Below are positions 12,916 through 21,763 of a stretch of DNA of 64,000 nt, piece by piece; positions within the stretch are counted from its first letter, which is position 1, and each line of letters begins with the position of its first letter. A model generated the notes under the pieces. The model had not been told where the DNA came from, made no database searches, and saw only the letters and a list, made by a program, of their open reading frames with translations. The stretch comes from Gammaproteobacteria bacterium (GTDB lineage: Bacteria; Pseudomonadota; Gammaproteobacteria; Burkholderiales; Rhodocyclaceae), in the NCBI GenBank assembly GCA_018824085.1, contig JAHJHI010000002.1:1-64000 (forward strand), in the 5' to 3' direction. A program made the position numbers and the translations under genes.

Positions 12916-14376
12916 GTCCGTGATCGGCAGGCACAGCTGCAGCTCGGTTCCGCGACCGGACGCCGGCCCTATCGAGAACGATCCACCCAGCGCGTCGGCA
13001 CGGTACTTCATGCCGAGCAGGCCGTGCGAGCCGGTCTTGCCGCGCGCCTTGTCGCCGATGCCCACGCCGTCATCCCGGATCAACAGGGTGACACGCCCCT
13101 CCTGCACCGCCAGTGACACCTGCACCGTGCTTGCCTGTGCATGCTTGCGGATATTCGTCAGGGCCTCCTGCACCACGCGGTAGATCGTGATGGCGCGGTC
13201 GCGGTCCAGATCGAGCGAATCCGGCATCTCCAGCACCACTTTGAACGGCGCCGAGGCGCAGGTTTCCTCGACGAGAGCGTCGAGCGCGGGCAGCAACCCG
13301 AGGTGAGTCAGCACGGTGGGCACCAGCCCTTCAATGACCCGGCGCTTGATCTGCACCCCCTGCTCCAGGATGTCGCAGATGCGGCCAAGCGCCTCCACAT
13401 CCGGGCTGTCGTGCTTGCGCGCACGGCGCAGCAGCATCGACGCTTCCATGCGGCTGGCCGTCAGGATCGCACCGAGTTCGTCGTGCAGTTCGCGGGCAAG
13501 CGCGGATTTCTGCCGCTCGGCTTCGGTCTGCAGATGCCGCGTCAGTTCGGACAGCTCTTCGGTACGCGCACGCACCAGAGCATCCAGCTCGTCGCGCGCC
13601 GCACGCAGGCGGTCAGCCGTCGCAACCTCCATGTCGCTGCGCATCGCATAGGCGCGCAACAGCAATATCAGCATCAGCACGCCAACCGCCACGACGACGA
13701 CGGCCACACTGCGCTGCCGTTCGATCTCCTCGCCAAGCAGTGCCATCTGCTCTTCCAGATAGGCACGTTCCGTCTTGACGAGCGGCTCGAGCACTTCGCG
13801 CAGTTGCTCCTGGTCGATCACGCGCGGCAGGAAGGCGTCCATCACCTCCACCGGGCTCGCGTCGGCCGGCAACGAGGACAGCCGCCTGAGCTCCTCGGTT
13901 TCAGCGGCCCCCAGCCCCTTCACCATCGCGACGCGCTCGTCGTCGATCTCCCGCCCGGCCGCCCAGCCGATCACGTGATCAGCCTCGCCCGCAAGACGGC
14001 GCACCGTCGCGACGTGCTGCGCAAGGTGTTCCGCTGACGGTTCTTCGATATAGCGCGACTCGGTCAGCGCCACGTGCGCGCTGTCGTAGATGAGGTTGTT
14101 CAGCGCGCCCAGCGACAGTCTCGACGCATCGATCTCCTCTCGCGCGTGGCGCATCGACAGGAATGTGCTTTCCGACAGCGCGATGAACGCAACACCGACC
14201 AGCACCACGAGCAGCGCCCCCCAGCGAAAGCGCGCAACGCGCATCAGCACGCTGTCTGTGAGCCGCTCGGCACCGTCCGTCGCGGAGCCGGCCCGGCGCG
14301 CGGCGCGCGACAGACCGTCGACAAAGCCGCGACGGCGTTCGACGGACGCTGCAGGACGTGACGGGGCGTCAGACAT
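12910..14376 (-). CDS. NarL-family sensor histidine kinase
   Basis: This 488-aa inner-membrane kinase has a first membrane helix near residues 53-68, a periplasmic sensor of about 150 residues, a second helix near 224-240, then a coiled coil, a HisKA_3 dimerisation domain with H298 ([14 protein letters not shown]) and a HATPase_c domain ([17 protein letters not shown]). The HisKA_3 type pairs with LuxR-type regulators, and one lies divergently at 14706, so they are probably cognate. I start at ATG 14376, which has GGAG eight bases upstream; a GTG at 14394 is an alternative. The signal sensed is not evident. Confidence 0.87.
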   Translation of the reverse strand: MSDAPSRPAASVERRRGFVDGLSRAARRAGSATDGAERLTDSVLMRVARFRWGALLVVLVGVAFIALSESTFLSMRHAREEIDASRLSLGALNNLIYDSAHVALTESRYIEEPSAEHLAQHVATVRRLAGEADHVIGWAAGREIDDERVAMVKGLGAAETEELRRLSSLPADASPVEVMDAFLPRVIDQEQLREVLEPLVKTERAYLEEQMALLGEEIERQRSVAVVVVAVGVLMLILLLRAYAMRSDMEVATADRLRAARDELDALVRARTEELSELTRHLQTEAERQKSALARELHDELGAILTASRMEASMLLRRARKHDSPDVEALGRICDILEQGVQIKRRVIEGLVPTVLTHLGLLPALDALVEETCASAPFKVVLEMPDSLDLDRDRAITIYRVVQEALTNIRKHAQASTVQVSLAVQEGRVTLLIRDDGVGIGDKARGKTGSHGLLGMKYRADALGGSFSIGPASGRGTELQLCLPITDA

Positions 14377-14498
14377 GTCCGACGCTCCGTTCACGACTCG
14401 GACGACATCGCCCGGCGCCGATTCGCCCTACTCTGGAATCCTGCACGCCGGCTTTCGCGCCGGCACCGGAAAGCACACCGCATTCAAAGGAGGTAGTC

Positions 14499-14660
14499 AT
14501 GCTTCACTATGCCTTGATTTTCTTTGTTGTCGCGCTTGTCGCCGCGCTGTTCGGATTTGGCGGCATCGCGGCGAGCGCCACGGGAATCGCGCAAGTACTG
14601 TTCTTCATTTTCCTGGTCCTGACAATCGCGTCATTCGTTATCGGCCTGCTCAGGCGCTGA
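14499..14660 (+). CDS. DUF1328 (YtjA-type) small membrane protein
   Basis: This 53-aa protein is almost all hydrophobic, with two membrane helices, and matches the DUF1328/YtjA family ([20 protein letters not shown], then [20 protein letters not shown]). It has an unusually strong ribosome binding site, AAAGGAGGT, five bases before the ATG. Members are small inner-membrane proteins often linked to stress or surface conditions; the molecular role is unknown. It sits between the divergent kinase and the response regulators and may belong to their regulon. Confidence 0.9.
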   Translation: MLHYALIFFVVALVAALFGFGGIAASATGIAQVLFFIFLVLTIASFVIGLLRR

Positions 14661-14705
14661 AGCGGATAATCGGGTCACTGCCCGCACTCTACGACGGATC
14701 CAACC

Positions 14706-15344
14706 ATGCAAAAAAAACGCGTCCTGCTCGCCGATGACCACCAGATCGTACGCAACGGCCTGCGTCTGATGATCAATTCAGAGCCAGATCTGGAAGTCGT
14801 GGCCGAAGCCGCTACAAGCGCGGAAACGCTGACTTTGCTGCGGCAGCAGGAATTCGACGTGCTGCTGCTCGACATTTCGATGCCCGACCGCGACGGCATG
14901 GACACGCTGCGCCTGCTGCGCACTCATCTTGCCGAACTGCCGGTGCTCATCATCAGCGCCTATGCCGAAGAACAGTACGCGCTGAACATGCTGCGCGCCG
15001 GTGCCAATGGCTACATCCGCAAGGACGCAGATGTGGACGACATCCTCGGTGCGATCCGCACCGTCCTGCGTGGTCGCCGCTACGTCAGCGACACCGTCGC
15101 CGACCTGCTGACCCAGCGCCTCAATGGAGACAACGATGCCCCGGCACATCAACAACTGTCGGAACGTGAATTCCAGGTCCTGCACAAGCTGGCCACCGGA
15201 AAATCGGTGACCGAGATTGCCGAAGAGCTCTTTATCAGCGTGAAGAGCGTAAGCACCTATCGGAGTCGCCTGCTGACCAAGCTCAACCTCAAAAGCAACG
15301 CCGAACTCACCTATTACGCGCTGAAGAATGGACTGATCGAATGA
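14706..15344 (+). CDS. LuxR/NarL-family response regulator
   Basis: This 212-aa regulator has an N-terminal receiver with acidic pair DD (10-11), phosphoacceptor D56 (LLLDISMPDRDG) and conserved K105, and a C-terminal LuxR-type helix-turn-helix (LSEREFQVLHKLATGKSVTEI ending in a recognition helix near SVKSVSTYRSRLL). It is the likely partner of the kinase at 12910-14376. The next gene starts inside its stop codon (ATGA). Confidence 0.92.
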   Translation: MQKKRVLLADDHQIVRNGLRLMINSEPDLEVVAEAATSAETLTLLRQQEFDVLLLDISMPDRDGMDTLRLLRTHLAELPVLIISAYAEEQYALNMLRAGANGYIRKDADVDDILGAIRTVLRGRRYVSDTVADLLTQRLNGDNDAPAHQQLSEREFQVLHKLATGKSVTEIAEELFISVKSVSTYRSRLLTKLNLKSNAELTYYALKNGLIE

Positions 15345-15856
15345 CAACGTCTGTCGGCTCGCACCTACATACCCACGCACATCTTGATGGGACACTGAGC
15401 GTCGGTTTACCGTACGCCCGTTTCTTCAAAACACCGATTCGAAAGCCCGTGCCCCAGTCCGAAGATGCCCTTGCAGCAGCGCAATCACGCCCGCTGCGCG
15501 TGTTGCTTGTTGAAGATTCCGCCCTTATCCGCCGGCACCTCGTCGCACTGATCGAAGACACCGAAGGCGTCACGGTCAGCGGCGAGGTGGATACCGAAGC
15601 GGATGCGATCGCCGCGCTGCAGCGGGACGATTTCGACGCGGCCGTCGTTGACCTTCAACTGCGCGAAGGAAGCGGTTTCGGCGTGCTGCAACACCTGAAG
15701 GCGAACCGCCCGGACGTGCTCGCCATCGTGCTCACGAACAGCAATACGTCCGCCATGCGCTCGCGCAGCATGGCGCTCGGCGCGCATCACTTTCTCGACA
15801 AATCGAGCGAGTTCGACTGCGTCGGCGAACTGCTCGAAGCCATGCGAAAACCCTGA
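15341..15856 (+). CDS. single-domain response regulator with N-terminal extension
   Basis: This 171-aa protein has a CheY-like receiver (about residues 52-168) with phosphoacceptor D104 (AVVDLQLREG), acidic residues ED (58-59) and a late lysine (LDKSSEF). About 50 unusual N-terminal residues contain several histidines (HLHTHAHLD). There is no output domain, so it may act through protein contact, as a phosphate sink or in a phosphorelay with the upstream kinase. It overlaps the preceding regulator by four bases. ATG 15341 fits the overlap, but internal starts cannot be excluded. Confidence 0.85.
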   Translation: MTTSVGSHLHTHAHLDGTLSVGLPYARFFKTPIRKPVPQSEDALAAAQSRPLRVLLVEDSALIRRHLVALIEDTEGVTVSGEVDTEADAIAALQRDDFDAAVVDLQLREGSGFGVLQHLKANRPDVLAIVLTNSNTSAMRSRSMALGAHHFLDKSSEFDCVGELLEAMRKP

Positions 15857-15871
15857 TCAAGCCCCTGCGTT

Positions 15872-16786
15872 TCAATCCACCGCAAGCGAGCCGCCGCACT
15901 CGCCGTCCACACTGATCCAGCAGTGCGGCAGGCCCAGCGCCTGCAACCACGCCGGACCTTCCTCGCCCTTCAGCATCGCAATGGTCGACGCGCTGCCGGC
16001 GACCAGGCAGAAGTCCGCCACGACAGTCACCGACGCCAGGAAACTGACCGGCCAGCCGGTTCGCGGATCGAGGATATGACCGTAACGGCGACCGCCGACG
16101 ACCTTGCAGCGCGCATAGTCGCCGCTCGTCGCAATCGCTCCCGCACTCAGCGCAACCGACGCAGCCGCCCGTGCGCGTGCACGAGGATGCTGGACACCGA
16201 CCTGCCACGGACTGCCATCCGCCCGTGCGCCGATCACGCGCACGTCCCCGCCGAGATTGACGAGTCCGTGCCGCACGCCCTGACCGAGGCAGAGCGAACA
16301 GACACGGTCGACCGCATATTCCTTGACGATGCCGCCGAAATCGATCTCCATGCCAGCAGGAAAGCGGATGTCGGGCCGGCGCCAGTCGACTCGATGCCAG
16401 CCGATGCGTGCGCGCAGTGCCTCGATGACCGCCTCGTCCGGCAAGCCGCCGTCCGTGAAGCGCCAGGCCTCGCGCAATACGCCCGAAGTGATGTCGAACA
16501 GGCCGTCGCTCTGGACGTGACAGGCATGCGCATAGTCGAACAACAGCGCCGTTTCCTCGTCGACCGTCACCTGGCCTCCGGCTGCCGCCACCTCGTTGAT
16601 GCGCGACAGCAGGCTGTGCGGCCGGTAGCGCGAATAGCGATCTTCGAGCCGTTCCACCTCGTCGATGACCGATTGCAGGATAGCCCCCGCGCGCGCGGCA
16701 TCCGCCACCTCGATACGGATTTCGCATGGCGAACCCATTGCCGCGAAACTGCGCGCGTGGCACGACAACTGTTGCGCCTTCACCAC
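15872..16786 (-). CDS. apbE: FAD:protein FMN transferase (ApbE family)
   Basis: This 304-aa enzyme splits FAD and attaches FMN covalently to a Thr or Ser in target proteins outside the cytoplasm. Family features seen are MGSPCEIRIE near residue 17, the RYSRYRPHSLLSRIN segment, the FAD-site GGIVKEYAVDR and NLGGDVRV, and the metal-binding region ATSGDYA...GHILDPRTGWP. The start is GTG 16786 with GAGG upstream. No clear signal peptide is visible, so localisation is uncertain. It is the last gene of a leftward unit, 24 bases after the DUF3570 gene, which carries a candidate acceptor motif. Confidence 0.9.
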   Translation of the reverse strand: MVKAQQLSCHARSFAAMGSPCEIRIEVADAARAGAILQSVIDEVERLEDRYSRYRPHSLLSRINEVAAAGGQVTVDEETALLFDYAHACHVQSDGLFDITSGVLREAWRFTDGGLPDEAVIEALRARIGWHRVDWRRPDIRFPAGMEIDFGGIVKEYAVDRVCSLCLGQGVRHGLVNLGGDVRVIGARADGSPWQVGVQHPRARARAAASVALSAGAIATSGDYARCKVVGGRRYGHILDPRTGWPVSFLASVTVVADFCLVAGSASTIAMLKGEEGPAWLQALGLPHCWISVDGECGGSLAVD

Positions 16787-16810
16787 TGCCCCTCGTTGCC
16801 GGATACCGGC

Positions 16811-19489
16811 TCAGAACATCATGCCCCAGTGCACAGAAAGCCGCCCCGTGCGCTCCAGCTGATAGCCGTTCACCTTCTCGCTGACCGGCGCGATCCACTC
16901 GATCGCGACGCGGTCGCCGCTCGCCTCGCGGCCGGGCAACAGCACGCTCGCGCCGATGCCGACGTCCAGATAGCGGCCTCCCGTATTCGCGGCGAGATCA
17001 GCCGGATTGTGCAGCGCATGCACATAGGATGTGTTGCCCAGCGCATCCACCACGGCGTTGTCGCCGCGCAATGCCCCGCGCACACGGCCTTGCGCAGTAT
17101 AGATGCCGCGCACCGACAGCGAGATGCGCTCATGCGCCCGCCAGCTCGCCCATGACGTCGCCTCGAAACGGTCTCCCAGCACATAGCCGGACTTGTTGCG
17201 GCGGTCCGGGCGCAGCACCGCATTCAGCTGACCACCCCACGACCAGCGGCCGTCGGTGCCGGTCAGCGTGAGCGAGGGCAAGAAGTCCCAGGTGCCGCTG
17301 CCGGTCTGCATGCCGAAGTCCATCAGGTCACCGCCGTGGTGTGCCATGCGGTGATCGACGGAGCCGGTCGGGATGCTGACGCCGAGCGTGACGTGGGCAT
17401 TCATGCGGGCGGGCGCCGGCACGCGCACGGCGACCGCCGCCGTGGTGTCACCGAAGCGGCCCGTCGTGTGCGACGACAGATCCATCGCGCCGTGCGCATG
17501 CCCGCCGAGCGCGGTGTAGAAGCCGCCCTCCAGCGCTGTGTTGCGCATCGACATGCTCATCATCTGCGGCATCAGCATCAGGCTCACGTCGTCGGTCGGT
17601 GCGTACATCAGGTGCAGCATGTGCATGTGCATCGTCATGCCGGCCGGGCGTACCGGACAGCCTGCCTGCCCGCAGGACGCGAGCACTTCGGCGTCGCCGG
17701 CGCGCCTCGACCCGGTGATCATGTCGCCCTTCTGCCTGTCATGGACGTAGGAATAGGCCACCATGAAGTCTCCCGCGCGTCCCGTCATGTGGGCGTTCAT
17801 GACACCGGCCGGCGCGTCGCCGCCGGCGTGGCGGGAATGTGCGTGCCCCGATGCGTGATCGTGCCCGCCATGGAAGTCACCGGACGCCGGCGCAGGCGCA
17901 GGGCCATCCAGTGCGAACGACAAGCCGACGCTGAACCGCTCGGAACGAAAGTCTCCGAACCCGTCTTCACCACCGCCGCCCCATTTGAGATCGCCCGCGT
18001 GCGCGTAGTGCTCGTAGCCGATTTCCAGCTGGAGGTCGTCGAACAGCCGGCGGCTCACGACGATGCCGTAGCTGAAGGCGCCGAATGCCGACAGACGCTG
18101 ATCGCTGGACCAGGCATCGAGCGGTATGCGCGAATGGTCCAGGTTGTTCGCGCCGTCACGTGGATAGCGCTGCAGGAACAGGAAATACGGTTGATAGAAA
18201 TCGGCCGCCGTCTGCGTGTAGTAGCGCACCCGCGGCGTCACGCGCCAGGCGCCGAACTGCTGTATCCAGCGCGCCTGGATCGTGTCGGCGCGCACACCCC
18301 AGTCATCACGCGCATGGCTGTACTCGACGTGGGCCGCCGCGCCGATCGACGGCAGATACTTCGCCAGCCGCAGGTTCCACGTCAGCTGGTTGCGGCTGTC
18401 GGGGCGTTTCTCCGGCACGCTGAATACCGGCGTGAAAAGAAAGTCGAATGCCGCTGCCGTCGCGGGATTGGCGAACGCCAGTGTGACCAGCTTGTGCGGG
18501 TTCTCCAGAAAGCCCTCGCTGCGCGCATAGGTGACGCCCGCCGACAGCACCGTGCTGCGGTCGAGCACCTGGGTCAGCGCAAGGCTCAAAGACCGGTCCT
18601 TGCGCTGACCGCGCCAGTGCAGGGATTCCACGTCGTTCGTCGCCAAGCCCGAACCATCCGCGCCGGGCACCGCAACGCTGACGATGGACGGTCCGTGCGC
18701 CGCGTCGCGATACATGCCGTAGTCGATGTAGTCACTGAGGTTGCCCAGGCGCGCATCGATGTCGCTGCGCGTTCCGCTGGCACCGATGCTGAGCGAGGTC
18801 AGCTTGTCGTTGAAGTCCAGGCGCAACTGTGCGCCCAGTGACAGCGACCGGAAATCAGGTTCATCGGACAGGCCGCCGCTGACTTCAAGCGCCGCCTCGT
18901 CCCATTCCCGACCGAGCGAGAGCCGTCCTTCGCTGCGCGTCTCCGGCGACGCGGACGTCATGACGTTGAGCACCCGCTCCGCCGGCCGGCCGCTGGTCCG
19001 GCTCAGCGGCTTGAGCGTGCGACGGTCCACAAGCGAGCTGCTGATGCTGCCGTTACTGGCGGAATTCACATACAGTGAGGCGCCCGTGCTGGTGGCGGTG
19101 AAGGCTTCCGGCGCGCTGATATAGGGTGTCGCGCCGGACCAGGTGTCCTGCGAAAAATCAAAGCCGAGCTTCCATCGGTCATCAAGGCGGAAACGCAGGC
19201 CGCCGCGCACCGTATCGACCTGCAGATCGTCCGGCCGCTTCAGGTCGACCGCAGGGCCGCGCACGAACTGCCGTCCGCCTTCGGCGTAATGACTGAAGGA
19301 CAGCTGCGCCTGTTCGACCTCCACCGCATGAGCGCTCGCCGGAATCATGCCGGGCAGAGCCGCCGCCGCAAGCATGAGCGCGCACAGGCTGTCCGATGGC
19401 GCCTGGCGCGCCGGCGTCGCGCCGATGTCGAGCAGACGGCGCAACAGACGGCTCGCGCGCGGACGCTGCCGTTCAGTAGCAGCCACAGC
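16811..19489 (-). CDS. DUF3570 outer-membrane barrel with a C-terminal extra domain
   Basis: This protein of about 890 aa has an export signal (LCALMLAAAALPGMIPASAHA) and many alternating amphipathic strands, and it ends in phenylalanine like outer-membrane barrels. The first two thirds resemble DUF3570, closing near RSERFSVGLSFALD. A His-rich linker (GGHDHASGHAHSRHAGG) then joins a second Met-rich barrel-like part (MTMHMHMLHLMY, LMLMPQMMSMSMRN). Near the mature N-terminus, encoded around 19130-19150, is DTWSGATP, which fits the DxxSGAT pattern flavinylated by ApbE enzymes. The start is unsure: GTG 19489 overlaps the DUF4266 stop by 17 bases; ATG 19375 would remove the charged n-region. Function is unknown; an electron-transfer or metal role is inference. 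Confidence 0.78.
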   Translation of the reverse strand, partial: AVAATERQRPRASRLLRRLLDIGATPARQAPSDSLCALMLAAAALPGMIPASAHAVEVEQAQLSFSHYAEGGRQFVRGPAVDLKRPDDLQVDTVRGGLRFRLDDRWKLGFDFSQDTWSGATPYISAPEAFTATSTGASLYVNSASNGSISSSLVDRRTLKPLSRTSGRPAERVLNVMTSASPETRSEGRLSLGREWDEAALEVSGGLSDEPDFRSLSLGAQLRLDFNDKLTSLSIGASGTRSDIDARLGNLSDYIDYGMYRDAAHGPSIVSVAVPGADGSGLATNDVESLHWRGQRKDRSLSLALTQVLDRSTVLSAGVTYARSEGFLENPHKLVTLAFANPATAAAFDFLFTPVFSVPEKRPDSRNQLTWNLRLAKYLPSIGAAAHVEYSHARDDWGVRADTIQARWIQQFGAWRVTPRVRYYTQTAADFYQPYFLFLQRYPRDGANNLDHSRIPLDAWSSDQRLSAFGAFSYGIVVSRRLFDDLQLEIGYEHYAHAGDLKWGGGGEDGFGDFRSERFSVGLSFALDGPAPAPASGDFHGGHDHASGHAHSRHAGGDAPAGVMNAHMTGRAGDFMVAYSYVHDRQKGDMITGSRRAGDAEVLASCGQAGCPVRPAGMTMHMHMLHLMYAPTDDVSLMLMPQMMSMSMRNTALEGGFYTALGGHAHGAMDLSSHTTGRFGDTTAAVAVRVPAPARMNAHVTLGVSIPTGSVDHRMAHHGGDLMDFGMQTGSGTWDFLPSLTLTGTDGRWSWGGQLNAVLRPDRRNKSGYVLGDRFEATSWASWRAHERISLSVRGIYTAQGRVRGALRGDNAVVDALGNTSYVHALHNPADLAANTGGRYLDVGIGASVLLPGREASGDRVAIEWIAPVSEKVNGYQLERTGRLSVHWGMMF

Positions 19490-19712
19490 CACCGCCCTGT
19501 CCGGTGGCGCCCGCCGCGCCGGCCTCGCGGCTCGAGTAGACGTGTTCCTGCAGCGCACGCTGGCCAGGCTGCGGTTCGAGCGCCATTTCGGGGCGGGCAA
19601 GATCGCCGCGTTCCCAGGCTGGCACCCCGGCGCACCCGCTGCACGCGAACAGCGTCAGCACACAGGCAACGCCGCACATGCGCCGCTTCGCCAAGCGGGT
19701 GAATGCGCTCAC
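19473..19712 (-). CDS. DUF4266-like small lipoprotein
   Basis: This 79-aa protein has a basic n-region (TRLAKRR), a hydrophobic segment and a lipobox ending SGC, so the mature form is a lipid-anchored peptide of about 55 residues. It ends in GGGCGCY, close to the Gly-rich double-cysteine tail I recall for DUF4266. I choose the GTG at 19712, overlapping the upstream stop as GTGA, because the internal ATG at 19679 would give a signal with no positive charge. It sits between a thioredoxin-like gene and the DUF3570 gene. The tail cysteines could bind metal or be a thioredoxin substrate; that is inference. Confidence 0.75.
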   Translation of the reverse strand: MSAFTRLAKRRMCGVACVLTLFACSGCAGVPAWERGDLARPEMALEPQPGQRALQEHVYSSREAGAAGATGQGGGCGCY

Positions 19713-20227
19713 CGCCCGCCTCCGCGCGCTTCGTCCAGCAGCTTCATCACGGCGCGTCGCCGTTCGGTGACGTCGCCGTTGCGAAAGCCGCGATGCACTT
19801 CGACGACGCGCCCCTCGCGGTCGACAAGATACGACGAAGGCATGGCTTTCACGCCGAACGCGCGCGGGCATTCGCCACCACTGTCGATCGCGGTCGGGAA
19901 TGACGCCGGGTAGCGCTGCAGGAAACGGCGGGCGTCGGCCGCATCCTTGTCCACACTGATGCCGACGACGGTCAGCCCGCGTGCGCCGAACTCGTCCTGC
20001 AGCGCATTGAGAAAGCCGAAGGCGTGCGCACACGGCGCGCACCAGGACGCCCAGAAATCGATGAGGACGACGCGTCCGCGCAACTCGTGCAAATCCACGG
20101 CCGGTGCCTGCGCGTCGATGCGTGCCGGCGCACATGGCGGCAGCGCGGGCCGCTCGGCGAGCACCGGGCCCGGCAACACAAGCAGCGGGGTCGCGCAGAC
20201 CAGAAAGAGTGAAGAGAAAAATCGCAT
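19709..20227 (-). CDS. TlpA-like periplasmic thioredoxin
   Basis: This 172-aa protein has an N-terminal signal sequence (MRFFSSLFLVCATPLLVLPG) and a TlpA/ResA-like thioredoxin fold with active site WCAPC near residues 62-66 and a cis-proline loop (VKAMPSSYLVD). Such proteins reduce or isomerise disulfides in exported proteins. It is the first gene of the DUF4266-DUF3570-apbE unit, so the likely clients are the cysteine tail of the lipoprotein or other partners in that system. The upstream in-frame ATG at 20353 would place 42 non-signal residues before the signal and is rejected. Confidence 0.88.
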   Translation of the reverse strand: MRFFSSLFLVCATPLLVLPGPVLAERPALPPCAPARIDAQAPAVDLHELRGRVVLIDFWASWCAPCAHAFGFLNALQDEFGARGLTVVGISVDKDAADARRFLQRYPASFPTAIDSGGECPRAFGVKAMPSSYLVDREGRVVEVHRGFRNGDVTERRRAVMKLLDEARGGGR

Positions 20228-20345
20228 CGGATGGGGCGCACCGGCGAGGCGGGCAACGGACGGAACAGGCCCGGCCGGGCCTCGCGGCGGTGCCGGAGAA
20301 CAGGCAATGGGTGGCCATGTTAGCGGCCTGTGCGCGCGCGCCCCA

Positions 20346-20370
20346 TGCGACAATTTGCCACGTTGTCGCA
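20346..20370. promoter_or_regulatory. inverted repeat between tlpA and a PEP-CTERM gene
   Basis: A perfect 8-base inverted repeat, TGCGACAA (20346-20353) and TTGTCGCA (20363-20370) with a 9-base spacer, lies in the 254-base divergent gap. It contains half-sites GCGAC and GTCGC like those bound by RegA/PrrA/RoxR regulators. It is about 112 bases before the PEP-CTERM start and 118 before tlpA. Confidence 0.5.
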
Positions 20371-20481
20371 GCCCTCCCCCTCCTTCTAGACTGCGCGCTG
20401 ATCAGGAATGCAGCGTCCGTGAGCGCCCTTCGGGCATCGCTCACGGACCTTCACCATCCGCCGCAATCGCGAGGAGATTTC

Positions 20482-21552
20482 ATGCGAACCCCCAAACTGC
20501 TCGCCGCCGCCTTCGTCGGCGCCGGCCTGACCACCCTGCCGCTGCCCGGCCTGGCCCACGTCGAGTACTACGACCTGAATCAGGGCCGCCACATCGGCGA
20601 CCTCACCGCCGCCGGCAAGGTGAAATCGACCGAACAGTACGGCGCCACGCCGGCCGCCGTGCTCGCACTCGGCAGCAACGCCGCCAACGGCATCGGCGCG
20701 CTGTCCGCGCAGTCCGGACTGGCGCTGAACAATCCGGAATACTGGAACGGCACCTACCAGTCCTACATTTCCTCAGGCAGCTTCAGCAACCTGAGCTATG
20801 ACGCCGCGACCGGTTCGGGAACGGCTTCCGTCGTCGTCAATGACGTGACCGACTCCGGCTGGGGCGCGGGCACGAAGGCAACGCTGGGCGACAGTCATCG
20901 CGTCGGTTTCTTCAATTTCCGCCTGGCCACCACCCAGCTCGTCACCATCACCTGGAACGTCGATACCGGTGACGGCGTATTCATCGACTCCGCGTTCTCG
21001 CTCTACCAGGGCGTGCTGCCCTATCAGGGGCACGACGACGCAGTCGAGAAACTCAATCCGAAAACCGGCCTGACGACGCGCGTGCAGGACGCACTCGACT
21101 CTGCCAGCGCACCGGCCGACGTGCAGGGCATCTCTTCGTCATACCGCGACACGACGGCAAGCGGACCAGGCACCTTCAGCGGTCAGTTCAACGCGCTCGA
21201 CAACTGGGGACAAAGCAACGTCGCCGGCAACTGGAGCAACATCGCCTTCCTCGCCTACGCGAACGCGGCGAACCCGGCCGACGGCTACAGCCTCGACGCG
21301 CTCGACACGCTGGAGTCGATCACGCTGGAACTCGGCCCGGGCAACTACACCATCGCCGCCAGCGGTGCACTCGGTGCGGCAGCCAGCGCCGGCGGCCAGG
21401 GCGTCGGCTCCTTCGGCCTGACCAATCTGCGCGGCGAACTGACCTTCAGCGCCACCGCGCTGCCGGTGCCCGAACCCGGCACATGGGCGATGCTGGCGAG
21501 CGGCCTGATGCTGACCGGCATCGCGGCACGCCGGCGGCTGCAGCACGGCTGA
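20482..21552 (+). CDS. PEP-CTERM surface protein
   Basis: This 356-aa exported protein has a signal peptide (MRTPKLLAAAFVGAGLTTL), a long Gly/Ser/Thr/Asp-rich mature region and a C-terminal PEP-CTERM sorting signal: VPEPGTW, a hydrophobic helix (AMLASGLMLTGIA) and a basic ARRR end. Such proteins are processed by exosortase and linked to biofilm or exopolysaccharide. It shares blocks with the PEP-CTERM protein at 28963 (GDSH...F.F.L, S.Y.G), so the two are paralogues. The start ATG 20482 has GAGGAG upstream. No exosortase gene is in the window. Confidence 0.88.
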   Translation: MRTPKLLAAAFVGAGLTTLPLPGLAHVEYYDLNQGRHIGDLTAAGKVKSTEQYGATPAAVLALGSNAANGIGALSAQSGLALNNPEYWNGTYQSYISSGSFSNLSYDAATGSGTASVVVNDVTDSGWGAGTKATLGDSHRVGFFNFRLATTQLVTITWNVDTGDGVFIDSAFSLYQGVLPYQGHDDAVEKLNPKTGLTTRVQDALDSASAPADVQGISSSYRDTTASGPGTFSGQFNALDNWGQSNVAGNWSNIAFLAYANAANPADGYSLDALDTLESITLELGPGNYTIAASGALGAAASAGGQGVGSFGLTNLRGELTFSATALPVPEPGTWAMLASGLMLTGIAARRRLQHG

Positions 21553-21618
21553 TGCCACCACGGCGAGCGGCCAGCGGTCGTCAGACCGGGCGCGCCGTGC
21601 CACCCCGACAACCCTTTG

Positions 21619-21641
21619 CGGCAGCGAAAGCTGCCGTTTTT
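21619..21641 (+). terminator. terminator after the PEP-CTERM gene
   Basis: The stem CGGCAGC (21619-21625) pairs with GCTGCCG (21630-21636) around a GAAA tetraloop and is followed by five T. It ends the rightward PEP-CTERM transcript. Confidence 0.85.
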
Positions 21642-21763
21642 CTTTGCTGCGCCGTTGGCCTGCACCCGCGCGATGACCGCTGCCAGCGCGTCCCGGCGCC
21701 GGAGTGCGACGCCATGCGGTGGTGCCGCCGCAACGGCCCCGTCCGGCACATCCCGCTGTCACC

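Noticed and set aside
17336..18841. 501-codon plus-strand frame antisense to the DUF3570 gene
   Set aside because: Composition (Arg, His, Val, Ala) is that of a shadow frame; no ribosome binding site or motif.
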